From positions 15,592,476 through 15,656,475 of the forward strand of contig OZ059894.1 in the NCBI GenBank assembly GCA_964057225.1: a stretch of 64,000 nt of DNA, written 5' to 3'. The notes under the pieces were generated by a model, which saw nothing but the letters and a program-made list of their open reading frames with translations, was not told where the DNA came from and did no database searches. How positions within the stretch are numbered: position 1 is the stretch's first letter; each line of letters opens with the position of its first letter. The DNA is from Auanema rhodensis (lineage: Eukaryota > Nematoda > Chromadorea > Rhabditida > Rhabditidae). This document shows positions 12,430-22,794 of this stretch, piece after piece. Both the position numbers and the translations under genes were made by a program.

Positions 12430-14911
12430 ATGTCAACGACTCCATCAAAAGCTGTTGAGTAAGTTCATTTTATTTGAAATTTATTTTTCTACTTCATCAT
12501 CATCACGAGTTTTAAACTTAAAAATGTATTGTTCCATCACAATTGGCTACAGACTGTTCACATATCATAATCAAGTCGCACTTTGCCCTATAATCATATG
12601 TTTTGTAAAACTTTCCCTTTTCAGTGATCTTTCAATTTTCAACCCATCATGCTCATACGTGCCAGATGATCAGATATGTCCAGATTTGCTTGAGGGTATA
12701 TTCGCCAATGTTGCACGAATTGCTCCAATCAAGAAATCATTAGAGATGAAGGTTCGTGTTATTATTTAAATTTTTTTATTTATTAATTACTACTATACAT
12801 ATACTTAATTAGTTAGTTAGTTAGTTAGTATGACTGTTCTGGTTATTTTTATATGAAAAATCAAACTTTATGTCTTTTCATTATTTTCTTTGAAATAACA
12901 AAGGAAATACCTTATGGCCCATGTGATTGTAAGATTGATTTTCGATGTTTTCTGCACTTTTTCATCAAAATTTCTATTGTAAATTCATTTATTTGATTGA
13001 TATAAGAAGGAAAAGAAAGAGTCTATTATGTCTTTTACTTAATCACATTGCATATCAGATGATCTATTTTGAGGTAATGTGATGGAAAATCCTTCTGAAC
13101 TATATGACCTTTTGTATTTGTTTAAGATAAAATTAACTTTTTTCTGATTAGCAAAAGTGAATCATCTCTTCAAGATTATGCAAAATTGAATCGTCTTGTC
13201 TGAAATTGGTTTTTAGCTTTTTGCTAATTTCGACTTGCAGCTATCCTACCACAACATCATCATATATAAATTATTTTATTTATGAATATTGTGCAACTTT
13301 GCTGTATTTTTAATATGTATATGTTGTTATTTAAAAATATTTTTCATTTTCAGAAGCTTAATTCACAAGCTGAACGTGTCATAGCTCGTGCCTTATCTCG
13401 TAATGATCATCTTCGAATAGATATTCATGAGCCAGCTCAGTATCGCATGATTGGGTTGAGTCGTGAGAAGATAAAACATCCAGATCCTATTATTTACATT
13501 CAGGTTAGTTCTTCAATGAAAGATTAGCATAATCTATGTGTTATATTTTCAGGGATCACATGTAACACCTGATGAAGCAGAAGCCATTATTTGTGATTTA
13601 TTAAAGAATATCATTGTACTCAAGCGTTTATCAATTACTGTAGAAGATCCAGATTTAAATAATTTAAATATATTATTAGAACATATAATTAAAGCAGGTA
13701 ATTATACATTCAAAGCTTTCTTATATTTAATTCTTATCCTTTATAGAAAATGTTAAACTTGAAACTTTACAAGTTCATCGTCGTAAGGGTGGACAGTCAA
13801 TTCCTAAAATCGCTCAACTTATTAAAGCTAATGCTAAAACTTTGAAAGTTATTGGCCGCATTGGTTTGCAGGAAGCTGCTGAAGGATGTACTGAAGATGT
13901 AAGTTTCCATTCGTTAAACTTGATAAACGTGAATAAACTATTCCACCTGGTATGCATTGACACAATGATGTGTGTTGTTGTGCTGAGGGGAAAATGTTTT
14001 TTGTTTAAATTTAGCTTGAAACTTCTAAATCTCTTTGAGTTTATGTGACGGCTGTCAGCTTCTTGTTGTCTATCAACTTGAAGTCTTATGAGAGCGAGTA
14101 GCAATACATTGACCTAAGGTCTATGAGTTGCGTTGAGCTTGTGAGACATTGAAATGTTTCATGATGATGTGTTGTTATGATATTGATACAACTGTTGCAT
14201 GTAAACAGCAAATAATGAAAGTGATTCCGATGACAGTCGCAACTCACAGTTGTTTGACCCAGAACCAAATGTCTAAAAAGTCAAAATCTGTCAATATACT
14301 TGTTACTTTGAACTTATACTGTTTATAAATAGAAGAAAAATTAATGAAATTTGTTGAAATGGCTTTTCAAAACAACAAAAATTCAAAATAGAATGAAAGA
14401 AAATCGAAAAGGAGGAGAGGGACTGAAATTTCGTTGAATCTATTAAAATATATTTTGTTTTTCAGTTGAAATTAGAGAGATTGTCATTAATGACATTTGA
14501 TCTTGGTTTGGATGCTTCTTCTAACCGTATATTCGATCATCTTGCTGCTATAATTCGATCAAAAGTTGTGTTCAAACATCTTTCATACACTTCATTTGTT
14601 GGATTTGATCCTACAGATGAAGTAATTCAGGTTAGTATCTACATAATCACTATTGTTATCATCCAAATCGTATTTTCCAGAATTTCCTTGATGCATGCGG
14701 AGTGGAAAGTCTACGTTTAACGATGATGAAAGGTCCATATATTCCTCAACAACCCGAATACATGGTAGGGAAAGTTCGACGTGTACAACACTTGGAGATG
14801 GGTGAAGTAGTAGATAAGCCAAATATCTTCAACTCACTTGTAACATATGAGAAGATGTTTCTTAAAGTTTTTCCTAATGTCGACGATATTCACTACTTCC
14901 AACAGTGGTGA
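12430..14911 (+). CDS. Unrecognised 332-residue leucine-rich/helical protein
   Basis: Seven exons fit in one frame with consistent phases: 12430-12458, 12625-12751, 13354-13503, 13553-13697, 13747-13898, 14466-14630 and 14681-14911, totalling 999 nt. The start exon reads MSTTPSKAV and splices into DDLSIFNPSC. An early CPDLLEGIFANVA segment could be an F-box-like helix pair. The later part has irregular leucine repeats with beta-strand spacing (VLKRLSITV, VKLETLQVHR, TLKVIGRIG, LKLERLSLMTFD, VESLRLTMMK, VRRVQHLEMG), like the C-terminal region of nematode F-box/FTH or FBA2 proteins. That resemblance is weak, so substrate-adaptor function is only a possibility. There is no signal peptide or membrane segment. 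Two introns of about 600 nt contain no recognised gene. Confidence 0.8.
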
Positions 14912-15734
14912 AGTTTGGATTGCTTCAGCCTATAATAATCAATGTTAATCTTTCAAATATAAAATAGAGTCAGCATAAGAATGCACGATTTTCATTATTT
15001 TAAACATTTACCTGACCCCTTGAATTTTATTCTTATTAACTCAGTCATTGGGTCATTATTGACATTAAAAGTAATTATTTCAGTCATCCTGATGACGTGT
15101 ACTATAATATTCTTTTTTTTGTTTTCATTATATTTGATTCTATATTAGAATTGCAAATTGATATCAGATGTATCTAGGTTTTGCTTTACCTTTCATCCTC
15201 TAGAAGAAATTACGTGTGATATTCAATTGGTGCCAATTTTGTTCAAAAACAAACAAAAAATTCAAAACTTTACAAAGTTTGACTGTATATATTGATTGTA
15301 TATATTATGTATATATTAGGATTCTTTTAGTTTCCATATAAACTCTCTTTTCTAAAGAACAAGGTAAATGTTTCTCAAAGAATTTTTAAATCATTTGATG
15401 ATTCTCTTTCTTCGCTTTGTATATATATGCTGTGCAATTCATTCATATGAAAGCTCTTTCTGGATTTTCCGTGATATATCAATAAAGTTTAACAATGTTT
15501 CTTCTTTATTCAAGCAATCAAAGTTAAAAACGTACATAGTTAGCTATAGTTAGGGAAAGCAACCCCTTTTGATTTTCTTTGTAATTGTAAGATGTTAATA
15601 GAGATTATAAAAGATTATTTATTTTCTTGGTAAAACATTAAAATTAAAAATTGTAAAAAAAAATAAATACAGGTTATACTAGTTTTTCTATACTAAAATC
15701 ATGCAGTTTGAGGTGATATTAGAATCTAGTTAAT
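14912..15734. other. Intergenic region between convergent genes
   Basis: AT-rich sequence separates the 3' ends of two convergent genes. It includes short TATATAT tracts near 15285-15315. Nothing else is recognised. Confidence 0.6.
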
Positions 15735-18283
15735 TCAGTTTGGCTTGACGTGGTTAATTCTGTGTTGGAATCTTGGATGAATTCTTGGGCGAACTGGGTG
15801 GTGAACAAAGTGGTGACGTGAATGGAATCGTCCACGTGGATGGAATGGTTTCTTGGTCACCTCCTCTTCCTCAACAATTTCCTCAGTAACGGGTGCTTCA
15901 GTAGCAGCAGTGGTTTCCTCTACAGCGGCTTGGGTACTGAAGAATTTAATAGTGAGTACAACACTATCAACTTTCAACTTACGTTTCAATAACATCACCG
16001 GAAATGATGTCGATAATCTCGTTCTCCAATTCCTTGGCAGTATCGACAACCATTTGTCCGTAAGCAGGAACCTCAGATTCAGAAGCAGCTGGAGTTTCAG
16101 ATGATTCTTCAGCTGATTCAGTGGTCTCAGATGGTACTCCATAACCAAATGTAGTCTAAAAAAATAATGAAAACGGATACTTGAAAGAAACTTACTGGTT
16201 CATCGGCAGATGGAGAGGCAACAGTAGTGGTGGTAGTGGTGGTAGTAGTAGAGCTGGCTTCGGTTACAGGCTCGGAGGTGGTGGTGGTCTTAAGTAATCC
16301 TTTAGCGATCCTATCGGCCCAGTATTTCTCAGCGGCTTCATGATTGAGAACGTATCTAAAAGCATTTGTCAAACCATGAATTTGAAAACGAAATTACCTA
16401 GTAGTAGTTTCTTCTTTTGTAGTAACCTCAACTGGCTTTTCGGTAGACTCTTCCTCGACGACTTCATCAAGAGGAGACTCTTCCTCGACAATTTCCTCAA
16501 CAGGAGACTCGGCTGGAATCTCATATGGAGAGTATGCAGCTACTGGTTGCTCTGGTTCTTCAGCAGAAGCTTCGGATTCCTCGATATCTTCTTCAACATT
16601 AACCTCTGCGGGAACGGCATATGGCTCATATACAGCTTTTGGTTCAAATTCCTCCTCCTCTTCTTCAATGGCGTCTTCAATCTCAGCATCAGTAGTTTCA
16701 GAAGCATCAGCAGCTAACTCCTCAGACTTTTCAGTCTCTGAAAAAGAGAAGTATAAGTCATTAAAATTAATTGATTACCTTCGGTTTCTGTGGTTTCGGC
16801 TGGGACAGCGTAGGCATCAGTGACTGGCTCTTCTTCTTCCTCTTCTACTGGAGCTTCGGTGGTTTCGGCTGGGACAGCGTAGGCATCAGTGACTGGCTCT
16901 TCTTCTTCTTCCTCTACTGGAGCTTCGGTGGTTTCGGCTGGGACAGCGTAGGCATCAGTGACTGGCTCTTCTTCTTCCTCTTCTACTGGAGCTTCGGTGG
17001 TTTCGGCTGGGACAGCGTAGGCATCAGTGACTGGCTCTTCTTCTTCCTCTTCTACTGGAGCTTCGGTGGTTTCAGCTGGAACAGCGTAGGCATCAGTGAC
17101 TGGCTCTTCTTCTTCTTCTTCTTCTGAAGCTTCGGTGGTTTCAGCTGGGACAGCGTAGGCATCAGTGACTGGCTCTTCTTCTTCCTCCTCTACTGGAGCT
17201 TCGGTGGTTTCGACTGGGACAGTGTAGGCATCAGTGACTGGCTCTTCTTCTTCTTCTACTGGAGCTTCGGTGGTTTCAGCTGGGACAGCGTAAGCATCAG
17301 TGACAGGTTCTTCCTCTTCAACTGGAGCTTCGGCTACCTCTTCTTCTTCCTCTTCGACTGGAGCCTCGGTGGTTTCAGCTGGGACAGCGTAAGCATCAGT
17401 GACAGGTTCTTCCTCTTCAACTGGAGCTTCGGCTACCTCTTCTTCTTCGACTGGAGCCTCGGTGGTTTCAGCTGGGACAGCGTAAGCATCAGTGACAGGT
17501 TCTTCCTCTTCAACTGGAGCTTCGGCTACCTCTTCTTCTTCATCTTCGACTGGAGCCTCGGTGGTTTCAGTAGGTACGGCATAAGCATCAGTGACTGGTT
17601 CTTGTTCTTCAACTGAAGCATCAGTTACCTCTTCTTCGGCAGGAACTTCGGTGGTCTCAACAGGAACAGCATAAGCTTCAACGACGGGTTCGTCCTTGGC
17701 AGGAGCTTCGGTAGTTTTGACTGTAATTTTAATATACATTTAAACGCTCAATAGTACTAATCAATACCTGGAGCTTCAGTGGTTATGTGTTCTTCTGGCA
17801 CGGAATAGGCATTAGTCTGATGTACTGGAGCTTCGGTGATTTCAGCAACAGTTGTAATTACTGGAGCTTCAGTTGTGACAGCAACCTCGGGAATACCGTA
17901 AACAGATCCGATTTGTTCATCAGCCGCAATTGGAGCTTCAGTAGTGGTGGAGTGGTGTCCTAAATAGTAAAATAAAATTATACGAATTACGCTGAGAAAG
18001 ACATACCAGCTTTATGATGGTGACGATGATGACGGAACTTCTTGTCTGCAGTTAATCTTTTGCGCCAGAATCGTTCAGCGTTTCCAATATTGAGTTTGTA
18101 ACTGTAAATTAATATAAATTTCAAAATCTTGAATAGCTTAACTTACGATGAAGTAGTTTCTTCAGTTTCAGATACTGAACCATCCTGCTGTTTGAAATGA
18201 AGACGAGAAGGTGCAGTCTCGTATGAAGCAGCAGCAAGTGCTAAGATTGTTAGTAAAATAATTACTGAGGGTCTACAAGCCAT
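15735..18283 (-). CDS. Secreted Thr/Glu/Pro-rich repeat protein
   Basis: Eight exons encode about 760 residues. The protein starts MACRPSVIILLTILALAAA, a clear signal peptide, just downstream of a TATA-driven leader. Exon 2 carries SYKLNIGNAERFWRKRL and a His-rich HHRHH stretch. The core is one large exon (about 16742-17720) with twelve imperfect units of the type TDAYAVPAETTEAP plus a poly-Glu spacer. Further exons bring a shorter EPYAVPAE/SPYEIPAE region, then RYVLNHEAAEKYWADRIAKG, a poly-Thr block, a short helical exon (VDTAKELENEIIDIISG) and a basic His/Arg/Pro tail ending HRINHVKPN. It is probably extracellular: the TTEAP units are candidate mucin-type O-glycosylation sites and the Glu runs make the core very acidic, while the tail is basic. 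Cuticle, eggshell or lumen matrix are possible sites. No catalytic domain is seen. Confidence 0.85.
16795..17650 (-). repeat. Tandem coding repeat, 69-nt basic unit (TDAYAVPAETTEAP + Glu run)
   Basis: The motif AGGCATCAG recurs at 16812, 16881 and 16950, giving a 69-nt (23-codon) period. Units at the 3' end of the gene (16800-17100) are nearly identical in DNA, while those further 5' differ in Glu-run length and include a longer variant with an inserted VAEAPVEEEEP. The homogenised block therefore looks recently expanded and may vary in copy number between individuals. Confidence 0.9.
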
Positions 18284-18341
18284 TTTCCCTAAAATCGAAG
18301 AAATTATAAAACAAAAACACATATAACAATAAAAATAAAAA

Positions 18342-18424
18342 CGATCTTATCAGATTTCAAACACCTTTATATGTGAGTGAGCTGATACTGAAGAACTCAA
18401 GATATTCTTCAGCCTTATATAGTA
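18342..18424 (-). promoter_or_regulatory. TATA box and GATA site of the Thr/Glu repeat gene
   Basis: On the minus strand CTATATAAGGCT gives a TATA box at 18414-18421, about 130 nt upstream of the ATG. A CTGATAA GATA-factor motif is at 18347-18353, between TATA box and start codon. TATA boxes are typical of strongly and tissue-specifically expressed nematode genes, which suits a secreted structural product. An intestinal or epidermal GATA factor is a guess. Confidence 0.45.
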
Positions 18425-18874
18425 GCCAGGTAGATCATTTTTTTGTTTACAAGTTATTATTATTGAAAATACAAACAATCAAAAACTCAAACTATACATA
18501 TTTCATGAAGTTCTTAATGTATAAAACATATTTTCGGAAATAATGTTGTAGTTTACTCATGTATTTTGATTTTTTATTGATAGTAGTTAAGTATATGATT
18601 TTTAGTATTTAAGATATTTATATGTTAATGTATTTATAAGAAAATGTATAAAATACTCATAATACCATCTAGTTATCTTTTAATCATATGAGTTTATGAT
18701 CAATTTTTAAGAATTATTTTTAAATTTATTGTATGAATGCAACCGTTCTTCATAGTTTTCAAAGTTTAAATGAAAATTTTGTTAATTCTATATGGTTATT
18801 AAAATTTTTGTTCTAGAAAGTGTAATTTTTAATTGAATTTCTTTTGTATTTTACGATTATTAGTTTCCAGATTA

Positions 18875-21445
18875 ATGCGTTTACACACTTTCTTGTTCGT
18901 TTTATCCTCACAATGTGTACTAACCGGCTTTGCTTCAAAGAATAAGGTTGGAATTGGCGTAGTTTTAAATATTTTACTATAAATATTATATAGAATATAA
19001 ATGATTTGGGCGATTTTAATCCTGAAGATATGAAGGATTTAGGTTATTTGCTTATAAATCTTTTTTTTTTATTTAGTTTATGACTTTAAGAAATTTTGCT
19101 TGAACCAATTGAAATGATGGAAAGTGCACGATCTCCATTGGATGAGCATAAATCACCTAAATCTAAAGGGTATTTGAATGTAATTCTATAATAAAAATAA
19201 TTATTATTTTAGACAAATAAGCAAAATGAGACAAGCTTATAGAGGTCGTATGATAAATAATATGCAAATGTTATCTATTTGTCAACAAAACTGTAGTAAA
19301 GGACTTGAAGAAACCTTTAATTCTATGATTGAAAGCATGAGTCATGTTGAACGTTATAGAAGAATTTGCAAGTAATCGTCATGATAGTTAACAGGAAATC
19401 TTGATTTATTTTAGAAATTATAATGAATCATCTGCTTGTATTAACATGGACAAAAAGTGTGGAGATGAAGATAATACAATGTTTGAAGTTATAACTAGTG
19501 GATTAAGATATATGTGTGTTGATCAAGTTTTTGGTAAGCCTTGATATGATATGAAATATTTTATTTGAAAAATTATATTTTTAAGCTTTTAATGCAACAA
19601 TTGATTGTATTGACAAACAATCTAGTCTTGTTCAGAATGGTAAGACTTTCATATAATTTTCAAAACCTTTATTATAATTTTAGAATGTGAAAGCCTCTGT
19701 AATACAAAAAATGTAATTATGAATTGGATCATGCGTTCATCTGTTGCTCAATCTATTCAAAGCAATATTCTTCTATCTGATTTTCATTTTTTTCTTTTAT
19801 TTTTCAGATGGTATTTCCGCTGGACTTACTGAAGGAGGTGCTTTAGCTGGCACTGATCTCAGTGGGGTTCTAAGTAATCTACAGATACCCCCAGAGTCTG
19901 AAGCATCGTTCATGAGTAACATGAAATCGCTAGGAAAAGATATGTGTTCGTAAGTAGTATATTCTGTTTTCAATTAAAAAATTGAAACTAATTAAGAACT
20001 AGTACATGCATTCTGGACTGTGTTCGTTCCAAGTTTAATGCTCGATGTGAAGGCAGTGCTGGAACATTATTGTCTGAGGTTCTCGTTCGTCCAATTGCCA
20101 CAACTCAAGAGAAAATGGCTATTATAAGCCCAATTATGGGTTTGTTCTTCCCAGAAGAATGTAACTTCCTTCACAGGTTTTTTTCAACCACTCTTCAGTG
20201 ACATTGTCTTGTAAAGCAATTGTTTTTTAGTGGGTATGATCTGTCAAAGCATCGAATTGATCCAACCTTACATGAAGAATTACGCAGAATGTACATTACG
20301 AAAGAAGTTGAGCGAAATATGGTTAGTGAATATTTCAGAATTTTCACTTTTTTACAAAAATGTTTATTAGAAAGACAAGAATGGAACTAATACAACTGTG
20401 CCATCATTCAAGTTGCCTAATTACCAAAAATCACCTTTCGACGGTGAAACTGATATTGGAGCATTAAGTACTATCATATGATTCATATCAGTTGAAAACA
20501 ATTTTTCATTTAAGTTGATCAATTGTATGGACCAAGAGATCATACAATTGTAAGTGAAGTGTTACAAAAATCAATGAGAGATGAAGACTCACAAGAAGAC
20601 TCTCTGGAAAAAAAAGAGCCACAAGAAGATTCCTTGAAAAAGAAAAACTTGCAGCAAGACTCTCTGAAACAGAAAAGCTTACAGCAAGACTCTTTGGAAA
20701 AGACTGACTTACAACAAGACTCTCGGAAACAGAAAACCTTGAAGCAACACTCTCTGGAAAAAAAAAACTTGCATCAAGATTCTCTGAAGCATAAAAGCTT
20801 ACATCCACACTCCCTGAAAAAGAAAGACTTACAGCAAGACTTTCTGGAAAAGAATGACTTACAGCAAGACTCTCGGAAACAGAAAACGTTAAAGCAAGAC
20901 TCTCTGGAAAAGGATGACTCACAGCAAGACTCTCTGGAAAAGGATGACTTACAGCAAGACTCTCTGGAGAACAAAGGCTCTCTAGAGAAGAAAGACTTGC
21001 ACCAAGAATCCAAGGAACAGAAAAAGTTACAGCAAGAGTCCATGGAACAGGATGACTTCCCTGAAAACTTTTTAAAATCGAATAATGAAGGTCAAAATAT
21101 CAATCAAAAACTTAATTAACTGTTTGCCCTTTCAGATCATGCATTGACTGATGATGAATCTGAGGAATTGGCAGAAGATTCAGGTGAAATGGCGACTGAC
21201 GTGAAAATTACTCTTCAAGGTTCCGGAGAAGAAGGATCTGGAATCATCGAAAATTCTGAAGGTTCGGGTGTTGAAGAGGACTGGATTCTCGAAGCAAACG
21301 CTCAAACTATATTCCATGCACATGCCATTGCTGGAGAAGCTGTGTCATTCGTTCATACTCCATCAGAAAATGGTATTTTTGAATATTTTTTCCCTCTAAC
21401 AATTTATATTTTTTAGGAAACATGATTTGTCAATTAATGAACTAA
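18875..21445 (+). CDS. CPG4-type chondroitin proteoglycan candidate with decapeptide repeats
   Basis: The start ATG lies just after a TTTCCAG acceptor and encodes the signal peptide MRLHTFLFVLSSQCVLTGFA. Exons then give a Cys-rich helical domain (ICQQNCSKGLEE, RRICKNYNESSACI, KKCGD, MCVDQVF, IDCIDK, ECESLCNTK, DMCSTCILDCVRSKFNARCEG, PEECNFLHSGYD) matching the nematode chondroitin proteoglycan 4 (CPG4) domain. One exon (about 20517-21076) is a run of LQQDSLEKKD-like repeats. The final part has acidic Ser-Gly sites (ITLQGSGEEGSGI, NSEGSGVEEDW) typical of chondroitin attachment. CPG proteins act in the C. elegans eggshell and extracellular matrix. The 3' end is uncertain: splicing at 21372/21417 gives a stop at 21445, read-through stops at 21416. 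One intron (19762-19807) must use a GC donor. Confidence 0.82.
20570..21060 (+). repeat. Tandem coding repeat of about 10-11 codons (LQQDSLEKKD)
   Basis: Roughly fifteen degenerate units of about 30-33 nt follow the pattern CAAGACTCTCTGGAAAA. The encoded repeat alternates Gln/Asp/Ser with Lys/Glu, giving a hydrophilic low-complexity segment within the CPG4-like protein. Units drift in sequence, so expansion is older than in the neighbouring 69-nt repeat. Confidence 0.8.
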
Positions 21446-22794
21446 AGGAAATTTACAAAAGATTAGCATAACGTTATGTACTCATATACTTGTATATACT
21501 ATATAAGTTTTTTTTTCTTCATAATAAATAATAATTTTTCCTAATTAGCTGCCCATTTTTCTTGATTTTTTGAGAAAAAACATGTTTTAATTGGATTTAT
21601 TTGATGTTATGTAGTTCTCTAGAAGTTTGTGTTGTGACTGCATCTGATGATCGGCGATTCATTGTATCAGGCAGCCATCTTGTTGATTCGCTTAAGAAAT
21701 AATTCAACAACTAGAGAAGATTACTAAGATGATGAACAAAGAAGAATACGTTGGTGGAAGATAATGATGAAGATGAACAGCATCTCCTACTGTCCGTATT
21801 AGGTAATGAAAATGATGACGACACATGAGAAGGTAGTTGAGCGGAGGAAGGATGTGGAGAGATGGGTTAGGTGAAGGAACTTTACGGGTATTTTGCCCCC
21901 ATTTTTAAAGAACATGTCTGACTATTGAATAGCAATGATTGTTGACAAATTTATACAGGCTGAAAAGGTGTAGATTATCAATATCTCATTCATGCTTTGA
22001 CTTTTCATGTACGTAGAGGGGATTATAATGGAAGTTTTATTGCGCAATGATCTTATGCTTCAGATGGTAGTACTAACCTGCGCTCTATAGGCTGGTTAGG
22101 TCATGTTTTTAGGACGAAGAGGTTGCAGACATGCTGAAAGTTTTTCCATGATCACAGCAACGACCTTGCTACTACTGAACACAAGCATGACATTAAGGAG
22201 GCGTAGTTAGAAGGTTTCTCAGAGGGAAGCGAAGAGAAGGGGATTGCATGAAGACAAGAAGTTCTCATGTCGAAATTACGGCGGACCAAGTAATGATTGA
22301 CCATAGCGAGAAGAAAAAGAGGAGCCGAAACGCCGTTTTGCTGATTCCTATCTGCCCGAGGCCATGACCACAAACTTCCCGCTCAGGTCCTACACTCTCC
22401 TTAACCTTTGTGATCTTTTTCAATCGTTCTTTTTCTTTTTTCGCTCATTTCGCCTGTTTTCCTCTTTGACTTCAATATCTTTCATACCTTTCGTTCCATA
22501 CCACACAGAGTTTTCAGTTTCCTCTTAGTAATGTGCTCTGTTTCTGTCTAGGTTCGCCTTTGTCAAACTTTATCGGTTTCTTCAACTTTGCCGTCCCCGT
22601 TTACATGTATTATCTTAGTTAAATCTTTAGCCAAATTCGTCTTGAAATCCTTTATGAACCTCCCTTGTAGTTATTTTCTTTCATTTTGTCTTAGATTTGG
22701 TTGTTCGTTATTGTTTTAGTTTTACCTAAATTTAACTTCTTATTTTTATTTATTTAATAATATTTTATCATAATAGTAAACATTTTAGTTTATA
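21446..22794. other. Intergenic region with a degenerate retroelement-like segment
   Basis: Only the AATAAA-containing 3' flank of the proteoglycan gene (around 21524), a GC-richer stretch at 21600-22390 and a T/C-rich tract at 22420-22760 are seen. The middle block has stops in all frames. A TTTTAG acceptor at the right end precedes the next ATG. Confidence 0.5.
22085..22390 (+). mobile_element. Possible decayed non-LTR retrotransposon remnant
   Basis: At 22090-22134 one frame reads GWLGHVFRTKRLQTC before a stop. GWLGHV(L/F)R is a wording common at the C-terminal end of reverse-transcriptase polyproteins of RTE/CR1-like non-LTR elements. The surrounding block is GC-richer than its flanks and full of stops. 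One short motif is thin evidence. Confidence 0.25.

Noticed and set aside
14086-14268. Possible small RNA or gene in the 567-nt intron at 13899-14465
   Set aside because: No hairpin, known microRNA seed or coding signal could be recognised by eye.
16771-17127. 118-codon plus-strand frame with repeated GFGWDSVGISDWLFFF
   Set aside because: It is the antisense shadow of the Thr/Glu repeat; the minus strand has signal peptide, splice sites and promoter.
20506-21043. Minus-strand frames across the decapeptide repeat (Ser/Phe-rich, Cys-rich)
   Set aside because: Shadows of the plus-strand coding repeat, lacking start context and ending at repeat borders.
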